A program made the position numbers and the translations under genes. The notes under the pieces were generated by a model that did no database searches, had not been told where the DNA came from, and saw only the letters and a program-made list of their open reading frames with translations. 35,108 nt of DNA from DATKXO01 sp035528995 (GTDB lineage: Bacteria; Planctomycetota; Phycisphaerae; UBA1845): contig DATKXO010000169.1 in NCBI GenBank assembly GCA_035528995.1, positions 1 through 35,108 on the forward strand, written 5' to 3'. Shown in pieces: positions 22,301-29,462 of the stretch. Position 1 is the stretch's first letter, and every line of letters starts with the position of its first letter.

Positions 22301-24576
22301 TGGCACGCGTCGCAGACGTCGGTCTCGGCCAGATCGATGTTGCCGTTGCTGTTGGCGTCCGCGCCGGTGGCGAAGCTGGCAGCGCCGTTAATGTGCGTGC
22401 CGCCGCCAAGGCTCGAATGGCAGACGAAGCAGTCCGCGATGTTGGGACCGTCCGGCGCGGTCATGTGCACCGCGTGGGACCCGGCCGTGTTCGGGAACGC
22501 CGCACCATCCGGCGGTTGCCCGTGGCAGGCTGTACACGCCTCGGCGGAAGGCATGAAGCCGGTGCTGTGGGGGTGACAGTCGGTGCAGAGCAGGTCGACG
22601 AAGTGGGCGTGGTCTCCGTCGGCGGTGTTGCGGTGGTAGGTCGTCGCGGTGTGGCACACCTCGCAGATACCGTCGTAGCTGACCGGATCGTGGTTGGCGT
22701 GGATGAAGTCGTGCAGCCCGTTGTCGCCCAGGTCGTTGTCCTGGAAGGTCATGCCCGCGCCGTTGACGTTGGCGGCCACGAGCGCAAGGTTCACGTTGTC
22801 CGGATCGTGCACCTCGTGGCAGTCGGAGCAGGTCGGCTGCCAAGCGCCCGCCACGTCATGCAATTCATGTTCGGTGTGACAAATCCTGCAGAGTGTGTCA
22901 TCGTTGGCGGCGCGCAAGAGCATCCCGTCGCCCGCACCGCCGTTGGCCGCACCCGAGTCCGCGTAGTGCACCGCATGGCAGGTCAGGCATTGAAGCCGGC
23001 CAATCTTGAGGTCGAGCGGCGCGATGCTGCCACCGTCGGGGAACTCGCCCTGGCCGCCCGGGTAGGAGAAGCCCACCGGGTGCGTGCCGCCCTCTCCCGG
23101 TCCCTTGTCCCGCGGAGCGTGGCATTCCTTGCACATCTGGTCGGTCTGGATGCCGACCCGCAGGAACGGAGCGTCCACGTCGCTGTTGTGCGGATCGTGG
23201 CAGGTGCCACACTTGATGTTTCCGCCGTCCAGGTGCAGGTCCATCTCCCCGCCCGGCGTGGGGCCGACCGAGTCCGCATCAGCGTTGACCGCGGTCACGC
23301 CCCAGGCGTGTGACGTGCCCTCGCCATCAAGGAGGTCGGGATTCGTTCCATAGGGATCGGCCGCGTCGATCGCCCTGAAGGAAGTGGCCAAGGCATGACC
23401 GGCACCCGTGTGGCACGACAGGCAAAGCACCGTCTGCCCCAACACCAGACCCAGGTGCCCGCCGGGTTGGGCGTCGATCGAGTGGCATCGTCCGCAGGTC
23501 AGGTCGTCCAGCATGTGCGGCGGATCCCAACCCGGAATGACCGGCTGCGGCGATGGCAAAACCGGGCCGGTGCCGATGCCGATGCCGATCTGCAACGGGC
23601 CTTGAGGCCGAGCCCGTCTCCCTGCTCGAAGGAGGTCGTACTCGGCGGCGTTCGTGCCCTGGAAACGCGTGCCGGTTGCGCCGCTGAGGGCAGATCGCAC
23701 CGGAGGGTCGTAGACCTCGACGGTCCCGACGTTGCCGTTGGCCACCAGGACGCGCCCAGAGGCATCGAGGGCCACGTCGCCGGGTGTCTGCAACTCGCCC
23801 GGACCGGTTCCGTAGTCCGCGACCTTGCCCAGTTCAGCGCCCAGCGGGTTGAAGACCCGGAGCGTCCCCATCACCGCATCGGTGACGTAAATGTTCCCGG
23901 ATGAGTCGACGGCCAATCCCGCGGTGCGCGGGAACCAGCCCTCGCTGCTACCGCCCGGCAGGTACTTGATGCGATAGCCGAACGAAAGCTGAAACAGTCC
24001 CGCGGTGCTGAACACCTGAACGCGGTAGTTGTCCTGGTCCGCCACCAGAACGCGGTTGTTGGCCGCGTCGATGGCAATGGCGCCGGGATGTCTGAACTCG
24101 CTGGAGCGTCCGCCGCGTATGCCGACGATCAGGGCCAGGGCTTCGCTGCTGTCAAACGCGTAGAAGCGATCGGCGCCGCTGTCCACGACGTAGAGGCGCC
24201 CGCTGACCGTGTCCACGGCCAGGTCGGTCGGCTCGACAAAGCTGACAATCCCGTCCGCCAGGAAGTGTTGAAAGGTGAACGCGGCGTCGTACACGCCCAC
24301 CTTGGCATCGTCACGACGGGAGACGAAGATCCGCCCGTCGGGATGAACGGCGACGCCCACCGGGCCGGCCGGCTCCGACCGTGTCCCCAGGAACGTGCCC
24401 GACAAATCGAACCGGATCACTGCGTTCGCGCGCGGGTCGGTCACCAGGACTTCGCCAGCCGTAACCGCCAGGCGAGCGGGGTTGTCCAGCCCGTTACTCC
24501 ACGTCGCGGAGTGAGCGAGAGGCGGCAACTGGGCCACCGAAAGAAGCCCGGCCAGCACCAATAAACCGTGAGCCAT
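19351..24576 (-). CDS. Giant secreted 25-heme cytochrome with N-terminal NHL propeller
   Basis: A 1741-residue protein with a signal peptide (1-24). NHL propeller repeats cover about 25-310 and are clearly homologous to those of the 26-heme protein (shared FGYRI/FGYRT, YGTGPGEL and DAVMGT/DALMGT segments). Twenty-five CXXCH follow over about 1100 residues, with many doubled-CXXCH pairs such as CGRCHS...CLSCH and CGTCHDPH...CKECH. The C-terminus has no heme: a Cys-rich beta domain resembling bacterial pre-peptidase C-terminal domains, then a GACCL...DCDTFSC tail typical of Planctomycetota exported proteins. The MtrC-like module of its neighbour is absent. I start at ATG 24576 because it opens the signal peptide and has AAGGGA upstream; the upstream ATG at 24648 falls inside the predicted promoter. 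The role is probably electron storage or conduction outside the cytoplasm. Confidence 0.9.
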   Translation of the reverse strand: MAHGLLVLAGLLSVAQLPPLAHSATWSNGLDNPARLAVTAGEVLVTDPRANAVIRFDLSGTFLGTRSEPAGPVGVAVHPDGRIFVSRRDDAKVGVYDAAFTFQHFLADGIVSFVEPTDLAVDTVSGRLYVVDSGADRFYAFDSSEALALIVGIRGGRSSEFRHPGAIAIDAANNRVLVADQDNYRVQVFSTAGLFQLSFGYRIKYLPGGSSEGWFPRTAGLAVDSSGNIYVTDAVMGTLRVFNPLGAELGKVADYGTGPGELQTPGDVALDASGRVLVANGNVGTVEVYDPPVRSALSGATGTRFQGTNAAEYDLLRAGRRARPQGPLQIGIGIGTGPVLPSPQPVIPGWDPPHMLDDLTCGRCHSIDAQPGGHLGLVLGQTVLCLSCHTGAGHALATSFRAIDAADPYGTNPDLLDGEGTSHAWGVTAVNADADSVGPTPGGEMDLHLDGGNIKCGTCHDPHNSDVDAPFLRVGIQTDQMCKECHAPRDKGPGEGGTHPVGFSYPGGQGEFPDGGSIAPLDLKIGRLQCLTCHAVHYADSGAANGGAGDGMLLRAANDDTLCRICHTEHELHDVAGAWQPTCSDCHEVHDPDNVNLALVAANVNGAGMTFQDNDLGDNGLHDFIHANHDPVSYDGICEVCHTATTYHRNTADGDHAHFVDLLCTDCHPHSTGFMPSAEACTACHGQPPDGAAFPNTAGSHAVHMTAPDGPNIADCFVCHSSLGGGTHINGAASFATGADANSNGNIDLAETDVCDACHSPDGAFDGANNATYGAKANWADGVYDEGSLPPAKAQWCAGCHDQGTSTVNAVSAPAVAGDDATWGYYTTGHGRSQMVACTDCHDLSAPHFDGVAHSYQAVADNYQQAFRLKSINGGAPLVVPRTGFDSLDAYDDPPYWDLCFSCHDRYALLGGPTAPAGPYYADQFGTNFRSDDSVIIPDGLNTDIAPYSMTGATDFNAHYAHMDGPPHSYDSDRDGTADSYGTCVACHNIHGSTSPAMVRDGRLIGLEPALDFSYVRYDRHNPQQGGCTDPIVMTSAGGVPLLDSHGGVMRTDSGAGNNGICSFCHGGGSSTGDPEYVINCYDPDHVDYYRVPLDIAIGCTSCHRSAQDNGDAVPPGGRRAVVGEFPVGDAHAHYGANLDNDACLVCHSPGTHADGYVELIDPDDGSLYRFVRPEDLTSDPDLSDFCASCHDADGATRLAAPLDPFGNANTPPDVAVKFQGTLQWDGEYGGICWGNEGTLRLGNSHHDISNADQVSGAKIECLNCHGVHTAAASQPISDPFAPTTAWAGTGNDFCLACHAGGSGPLDPGFPPGVQPPIVDVNNPKYAELGFDWCEILDGACLTEDCSSLRGFASSEYVEGPWYIDYTWVHSAHGLNSKRGWNGYSGALAYELNCTDCHDPHGSATPTNPTGNPYLIRDYVDGTMYVDDGVEATGFNGPPFDTFGTAREVALGFNGYALDLGGPTGLCNVCHTEWLDAGWFHSMCDDCQSCHGHGFPWGESDSVDWDDDTPVPINDVCYRAFALTADTNGVSATGDNSIAVDDNAPFCGADSPSRGLWYAVVGTGNTVTATTCMPGTTIDTTVQVFCDCNTLDCIDGNDDDASCVVGTSGAPTLSTVSWCTDPDQMYYVHVGGSAGASGVFELFVIDDGLPCGSPPACLPEIGACCLAGSLAANNTRVECDALGGDWFVGQDCDTFSCPTPSPPPMPGGLLDARPLTDDGVRRARTGDGDRTLPLHRIDAGR

Positions 24577-24636
24577 GACGTTCCCTTGTCTTGCGCAGAC
24601 CTTCCCCGCTCCACAACCAACTCCGCTTGCCCCGCT

Positions 24637-24652
24637 TGCAATGGACATACCA
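24637..24652 (-). promoter_or_regulatory. Candidate sigma-54 (-24/-12) promoter of the 25-heme cytochrome gene
   Basis: On the minus strand the sequence reads TGGTATG-TCCA-TTGC-A, with five of seven -24 bases, a perfect TTGC -12 element followed by A, and exact GG-N10-GC spacing. The predicted start near 24626 leaves a leader of about 50 bases before ATG 24576. It closely resembles the element of the other giant cytochrome gene: both read (T/A)GG(T/C)ATGTC(C/G)ATTGC. Confidence 0.55.
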
Positions 24653-24882
24653 GTGTCGGCCCGCCTGCCGCCGCCGTGGGGCCCGACGAGCAGATACGGC
24701 CCAAACGGCTACCGCCAAGCCGTCTCGGGCTCGCAGGCCTGCTTTCGAGACTGTGGCGACCGGCCGATCCTCTCGGTTTTGAGAATCCGACCCGGCCTCG
24801 TTCCGATGACCGGGAAACTTCGCGGACCTTGCCCGGAGGTTTGTTATCGGCCGCGCCGACTCGCGTCGGTGACGAGCCGGCA

Positions 24883-24898
24883 TGGCATCGCGCTCGCC
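24883..24898 (+). promoter_or_regulatory. Weak sigma-54-like element upstream of the pentaheme gene
   Basis: The sequence reads TGGCATC-GCGC-TCGC-C. GG-N10-GC spacing is correct, but the -24 element matches five of seven bases and the -12 element three of four. It would give a leader of about 150 bases. Confidence 0.25.
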
Positions 24899-25058
24899 CG
24901 CGGCGGATATCGTAAATCAAGGGCAGGTGGGAGCTCCTTTGCAGCAGCCCGCCACGTTTCGGGGATTCACAGAATCAGAGCAGCCCTGGGAGGTTGCGTC
25001 GAGGTTCGGCGCCGGTGACCGGGTCGCCGCCGGTCGCCCAACCGCGGGGGACGCGATC

Positions 25059-25832
25059 ATGTACCTTCCCAGGGCTGGACGACTGCGCCCGAAACGCTGC
25101 CTGCTGTACAGCGCATTGCTGGTAGCCGCTTTGCCGGTTGGATCGAGTGCGGCGCGGCCGGAGGCGCAGCACAGCCTGGCCGACAAGCTGCGCCGTGGTC
25201 CGGGCGCGTCGAACCATCCCGTGCACGTCGTGCCGTCGAAGGAAATCCGGATTCCGGCCGGCTGGCCGCTCGATACCGACGGAACGATCACCTGCATCAC
25301 GTGCCACGAGAGGCTCCCATCGCTGGGAGGCGGCAGCTCGGCGTTTCTCCGCGATGTCGGCGGGGCGGCCCCCGACCCGGCCCGGTTCTGCACCAAATGC
25401 CACACGCCGGGCGATCGACCCAGCGCCGGGCGGATGCACTGGATGGCGGTGCGCCGGGCTCACGTCATGCCTGCTTCGAGCGCGTCCGGCGGTCAGAGGG
25501 GACCCCTGGATGCCGCTTCGCGAAGCTGCCTGACGTGCCATGATGGTGTCACTGCGGTCGAGTCCGTCAATCCGACCGGCGGTTCCCGGCGGGGGAGGTC
25601 TCTGGCCGACCGCGGCCGGAACCACCCCGTCGGTATGGCCTACCCGTCGCACCGGTCACGCAGCCGGGACAGCGCGTTCCGACCGGCCGCCCTGCTGCCC
25701 AAGGAGGTGGAACTGCCCAACGGCCGGGTCAGCTGCATCTCATGTCACAACCTGTACGGTCAAGATCGGGCGCGACTGGCTGTCCCAATCGAGCAATCAA
25801 AACTATGCTTTACGTGTCACCAGATGGATTAA
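25059..25832 (+). CDS. Secreted pentaheme c-type cytochrome
   Basis: A 257-residue protein with a signal peptide (about 1-35; a KR-rich start and then a hydrophobic stretch ending SSAA). Five CXXCH are present: CITCH, CTKCH, CLTCH, CISCH and CFTCH. The segment CLTCHDGVTAVESVNPTGG ... NHPVGMAYPS closely parallels CLSCHDGVTAVDNYGGNGG ... DHPIGIEYPN in the tetraheme protein at 32413-33057, so the two are paralogues of the small planctomycetal/deltaproteobacterial cytochrome c3-like group. Longer starts upstream look non-coding, and ATG 25059 has a GGGGGA run before it. It is divergent from the 25-heme gene. It probably shuttles electrons to or from the larger cytochromes. Confidence 0.85.
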   Translation: MYLPRAGRLRPKRCLLYSALLVAALPVGSSAARPEAQHSLADKLRRGPGASNHPVHVVPSKEIRIPAGWPLDTDGTITCITCHERLPSLGGGSSAFLRDVGGAAPDPARFCTKCHTPGDRPSAGRMHWMAVRRAHVMPASSASGGQRGPLDAASRSCLTCHDGVTAVESVNPTGGSRRGRSLADRGRNHPVGMAYPSHRSRSRDSAFRPAALLPKEVELPNGRVSCISCHNLYGQDRARLAVPIEQSKLCFTCHQMD

Positions 25833-26125
25833 CAACTCATGGCCGGCGACGACCCAGGCCGGTGAAATAAAGTGCCCTCCGCAGTACCCACCAGAGAAGA
25901 TTGGGCCTATTATCTCAGGAATGAGAAGGGGCCGGATCCCACCACACTAGCCTGGCTGCGACCGTTGTGTGCCAGATTGAGAGCGGTGAGGGTACACGAG
26001 GTGGCAGTCGCTATCGGAGTCGCCCGGCCGCAGAACCGAGCTTGCGGAACACCTGCTGGCCCGTACGGGGGGCGTCCCGGATTGCGCGAGACGGACGCCG
26101 CGCGGCGGCCTGATCGCAGCCAGAG
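25833..26125. other. Intergenic region between convergent genes
   Basis: There is no firm gene. A plus-strand frame at 25872-26129 starts with GTG and has a somewhat protein-like first half, but no ribosome-binding site, and it runs into the lipoprotein gene on the other strand. I see no repeat and no terminator with a U tract. Confidence 0.4.
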
Positions 26126-26383
26126 CTAGCTGAATTCGTCGGTCCGCAACTGGTCAAAGAGAAGGTCGAGCACCGCGTTGAGGAGACCCGTAGTAGCCGA
26201 ATCCACGGCGTCAACCCGCGTTGTATCGCCGAGCAGCACACTGCGGGTGGCTGTATCGACTGCGTCAACGGAACTGTTGCGGAACTCGGGACAACCACCA
26301 GCCAGCGCGGGCAACAGGGCGCACAGCCCGAGCACGACGAGACGATTCAGGGGCGGCCGGGGTATTCGTTTGGATCGTTCCAC
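26126..26383 (-). CDS. Small predicted lipoprotein (GCPEFRN type)
   Basis: About 85 residues. A basic start (VERSKRIPRPPLNR), a hydrophobic stretch and the lipobox LAGGC give a lipoprotein signal. The mature part begins CPEFRNSSVDAVDTATRSV and ends LLFDQLRTDEFS. From memory, short lipoproteins with this kind of sequence occur in Phycisphaerae-type genomes, with no known function. The GTG at 26383 is my preferred start because it places the basic n-region at the N-terminus. The ATG at 26431 would add 16 unconvincing residues. It is divergent from the histidine kinase gene. Confidence 0.6.
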   Translation of the reverse strand: MERSKRIPRPPLNRLVVLGLCALLPALAGGCPEFRNSSVDAVDTATRSVLLGDTTRVDAVDSATTGLLNAVLDLLFDQLRTDEFS

Positions 26384-26628
26384 GGATGTATTTTCCCAAT
26401 CCCCCGCGAACAACAACTGTGCCCAGAGCATGGCGCGTGCCGCGGCCCGCTGGGCTGCCTCGACCCCCGTCAGGGCGTCGGGTTCCGCCACGGCACGGGA
26501 CTTGCTCAACTCCCCCGCGAACGGAGAGGAAAGGGCCGGACGCCGTTGGCCTCGCCGCTCGGGCTGGACGGGCAATACAGCATAGCAGACAAGGCGTGAC
26601 GACGAAAGCAGACATTCCGGCGAATCGG

Positions 26629-28062
26629 ATGAGCCCAGAAGAGCGGTCTTCTCCTCCGGTGCCGCAGGGGCAGGAACGCCACTCTGAGCGTCCGGGCGGG
26701 CCCGACTCGGGAGTGGATCAGCCACGAGGCCGGGGCTGTCAGTGCCCGGGGGGCCACATACGAGCGCCGCGACGGCGGCGGCTCCCGTCGCGCACACTCA
26801 TCCTCCCGGCCGTGCTATGCGGTCTCGCCGTCTTGTTCGTCGGCTGGGAGGTGGTCGAGCATCATCTCCTCCCGACGGCGTCGGTCGGCCTGCGCCACGC
26901 GCTGCTGACCGTCCAGGCCGGTGTCGTGACCGTGGCCGCCAGCGGGGTGGTGTACCTGCTGATGCGCCGCCAGCAACGGGGCTTGTCCAAGACGGCGGAG
27001 CAGCTTTCCGGGCTGCTGGAATCCTGGTTGGCGAACCCGTCGGACGCGGGTCGGTTCGAGAATCCGCACCTGATCCATTGCCGCGAGGTACTCAGTTGTG
27101 ACAGCGCGGACTGCTCGATGTACGACTCCCCGGAGGACCGATGTTGGCAGGTGATGGCTTTGGGCCGCGCCGTGCACGGGCGTCGGGCTCCGGCCATCGA
27201 GATCGAGAAGTGCCACGAGTGCGACGTGTATCGTCGGTCATGCCCCGATCGACTGACGGAGCTGGGAGAGAGCTTCAACAACCTGTTGTTCCTGCTGGAG
27301 GGAGAGGCCAGGCAGTTGGGGCAGATACGGGCCCAGATGGTGGAGAAGGAGAAGATGGTCGCCATCGGTCAGATGGCCTCGGGGATCGCTCATGAGGTGG
27401 GCAACCCGCTGTCGAGCATCTCATCGATCGTGCAGATGCTGAAGCGGGGACGGCCCAGAGGACTGGAGGCGGACCAGCTCGATCTGATCGAAACGCACAT
27501 TCAACGGATTTCGGCGACGGTGCGGCAACTGGTCAGCCTGGCGCGTCCGGCGGCGGCGCGGTGGGAATGGGTGTGCGTCGGACGAACGCTCGCGGAGGCT
27601 GTTCAACTGATCGGCTTCGACCGGCGAGCCCGGAACGTGGAGATCGATTTTGGTCCGCTCCCATCGCTGCCGCGGACCTATGCCATGCGCAGCGAACTCC
27701 AGCAGGTGTTCATCAACCTGGCTCTGAACGCGCTGGACGCGATGTCGGACGGTGGCAAGCTGACGGCCCGAGCGGTCAAGAGCAAGCGTGATATCGTGGT
27801 CACCGTCGAGGACACCGGATGTGGGATCGCCCCACAGATGGGGCGCCGGGTGTTCGAGCCCTTTGTGAGCACGAAGGAACCGGGTCACGGGACCGGGTTG
27901 GGGCTGGCGGTGAGCTACGGCATCATCCAGAAACACGGCGGGACGATTGACTTCCGCTCGACGAACGGGCAGGGGACCGTGTTTACGGTCTCGCTGCCCA
28001 TCCTGAACCAACCACCGGACGCAGAGAATGGCACGAACCACGGTACTACTGGCCGACGATGA
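26629..28062 (+). CDS. NtrB-like membrane histidine kinase with cysteine-rich sensor segment
   Basis: About 477 residues. Two membrane segments (about 54-74 and 91-111) are followed by a cysteine-rich stretch at 151-205 (Cys151, 157, 162, 172, 195, 198, 205, the last three as CHEC...C). Then come a coiled coil, HisKA with the phospho-acceptor His255 in GIAHEVGNPLSSIS, and HATPase_c with an N box (NLALNALDAM), DTGCGIAP and GTGLGLAVSYGI. The Cys pattern with RCWQ and KCHECDVYRRSCP resembles the 'two-CW'-type segments of delta-proteobacterial signalling proteins and could bind metal or sense redox state (inference). The start is uncertain: ATG 26629 is the last ATG before the membrane segment but has no clear ribosome-binding site. 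It overlaps the response regulator by 35 bp, so the two form a pair. Confidence 0.85.
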   Translation: MSPEERSSPPVPQGQERHSERPGGPDSGVDQPRGRGCQCPGGHIRAPRRRRLPSRTLILPAVLCGLAVLFVGWEVVEHHLLPTASVGLRHALLTVQAGVVTVAASGVVYLLMRRQQRGLSKTAEQLSGLLESWLANPSDAGRFENPHLIHCREVLSCDSADCSMYDSPEDRCWQVMALGRAVHGRRAPAIEIEKCHECDVYRRSCPDRLTELGESFNNLLFLLEGEARQLGQIRAQMVEKEKMVAIGQMASGIAHEVGNPLSSISSIVQMLKRGRPRGLEADQLDLIETHIQRISATVRQLVSLARPAAARWEWVCVGRTLAEAVQLIGFDRRARNVEIDFGPLPSLPRTYAMRSELQQVFINLALNALDAMSDGGKLTARAVKSKRDIVVTVEDTGCGIAPQMGRRVFEPFVSTKEPGHGTGLGLAVSYGIIQKHGGTIDFRSTNGQGTVFTVSLPILNQPPDAENGTNHGTTGRR

Positions 28063-29419
28063 GGACACCCTCCGGAAGAACCTAGCCCAGGTGCTGCAGG
28101 AGGAAGGCTTCGAGGTCATCGCGTGCGCCGATGGGACGGAGGCTTTGCGGGCCCTGAGGAACAACGGCGTGGAGGTGATCATCACGGATCTGCGCATGCC
28201 GGGCGTGTCGGGAATGGACCTGATCGATCACGCGGCCAAGCTGGCCCCCGACGCGGCCATCATCGTGATCACGGCTTTCGGGGAAGTGGAGACGGCCGTC
28301 GAGGCGATGAAGAAGGGCGCCAAGGAGTACATCTGCAAACCGCTGATCTTCGACGAGGTGATCTTCAAGCTGAAGCGTCTGATCGCCCAGGACGATCTGG
28401 TCAGAGAGAACCGGCAGCTCCGCGAACGGATCCGGCATTCTCGGGTCCAGACCGAGTTCGTGGGCAGGTCTGCGGCGATTGGCGCGATCCGGGAGACGCT
28501 CCAGCGGATCGCGCACACCAACAGCAACGTGCTGATCTGCGGCGAAAGCGGGACGGGCAAAGAGGTGGTGGCCCGGGCCCTGCACGCCAGCGACACGACC
28601 CAGGACCGCCCGTTCGTGGCGGTCAACTGCGGCGGTCTGGCCGAATCGCTGGTGGAGAGCGAGCTGTTCGGGTACCGTCGCGGGGCCTTCACCGGAGCGG
28701 AAACGGACCGGGCCGGCTACTTCGATGCCGCCAACGGCGGGACGCTGTTCCTGGACGAGATCGGCAACCTGCCGTTGCTCTCGCAGGCGGTGCTGCTGCG
28801 GGCCATCGAGCAGAAAGCGATCACCCGCGTGGGCGACAGCAGGCCCCGCCCGGTCAACATCCGTCTGGTGGCGGCCACCAACCGAGACCTGGAACGGAAC
28901 ATCGAATCGGGCGAGTTCCGCGAGGACCTGTACTTCCGGCTGAACGTGATCCGCATCACCGTGCCCCCGCTCCGCGAACGTCGGGAGGACGTGCCACTGC
29001 TGATCGAGCATTTTGTGCGGAAGTACAACGCCGAACTGAAATGCAGTTGTCCCGGCTTCACCACCCGGGCGATGGAGGCCCTGTCCGGGCAACATTGGCG
29101 CGGAAACGTCCGCGAGCTGGAGAACGTGATCGAGCGGGCCCTGATCTTCGTGGACGGCAAGGAGATCGACCTGGACGACGTGTCGTTCGTCCTGGGCACT
29201 CGGGTAAACACCCGGACGCATTCGGTGGACCTGCGGGTCGCGACCCGTGAGTTCGAGCGGCAGCACATCGTCAAGGTGCTGGCCTCGTTTGTGGGAAACA
29301 AGGCGTCGACTGCGGAGGCGCTGGGGATCGGCCTTTCCAGCCTGTACCGAAAAATGGAAGAGCTGGGGATCTCGAAGGCGATGGCTGAGGCCGCCAGTTC
29401 CGAATGGCCCCCCTTTTAA
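28028..29419 (+). CDS. NtrC-family sigma-54-dependent response regulator
   Basis: A 463-residue three-domain activator. The receiver is at 1-120, with phospho-acceptor Asp54 in IITDLRMPG, an acidic pair at 10-12 and Lys104 in CKPL. The AAA+ sigma-54 interaction domain is at about 143-375, with Walker A GESGTGKE (172-179), the sigma-54-contacting GAFTGA loop (219-224) and Walker B FLDEI (241-245). A Fis-type helix-turn-helix ends the protein (about 424-448, ALGIGLSSLYRKMEELGI). All key residues are present, so it should be active as a sigma-54 activator once phosphorylated by the kinase encoded upstream. Sigma-54 promoter-like sites lie upstream of the giant cytochrome genes, which makes them its most likely targets. 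Confidence 0.95.
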   Translation: MARTTVLLADDEDTLRKNLAQVLQEEGFEVIACADGTEALRALRNNGVEVIITDLRMPGVSGMDLIDHAAKLAPDAAIIVITAFGEVETAVEAMKKGAKEYICKPLIFDEVIFKLKRLIAQDDLVRENRQLRERIRHSRVQTEFVGRSAAIGAIRETLQRIAHTNSNVLICGESGTGKEVVARALHASDTTQDRPFVAVNCGGLAESLVESELFGYRRGAFTGAETDRAGYFDAANGGTLFLDEIGNLPLLSQAVLLRAIEQKAITRVGDSRPRPVNIRLVAATNRDLERNIESGEFREDLYFRLNVIRITVPPLRERREDVPLLIEHFVRKYNAELKCSCPGFTTRAMEALSGQHWRGNVRELENVIERALIFVDGKEIDLDDVSFVLGTRVNTRTHSVDLRVATREFERQHIVKVLASFVGNKASTAEALGIGLSSLYRKMEELGISKAMAEAASSEWPPF

Positions 29420-29462
29420 CCCTCGCCCGGCGTCCGCGCCGCTTCTCACGGAGTTAATCGCC

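Larger units (their letters stand above)
24577..25058. other. Divergent regulatory region between the 25-heme and pentaheme cytochrome genes
   Basis: No gene is supported. The region carries a good sigma-54 promoter candidate for the left gene (24637-24652), a weaker one for the right gene (24883-24898), and a small hairpin CCGAC-TCGC-GTCGG near 24856-24869. The space between the two elements, about 230 bp, would suit a shared activator site. Confidence 0.5.

Noticed and set aside
20098..23313. Long Val/Arg/Ala-rich plus-strand frames opposite the 25-heme gene
   Set aside because: The minus strand has 25 CXXCH in one frame; these are GC-driven shadows.
25872..26129. 85-residue plus-strand frame after the pentaheme gene
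   Set aside because: The first half looks somewhat protein-like, but it has a GTG start without a ribosome-binding site, no recognised homology, and it ends inside the opposite-strand lipoprotein gene.
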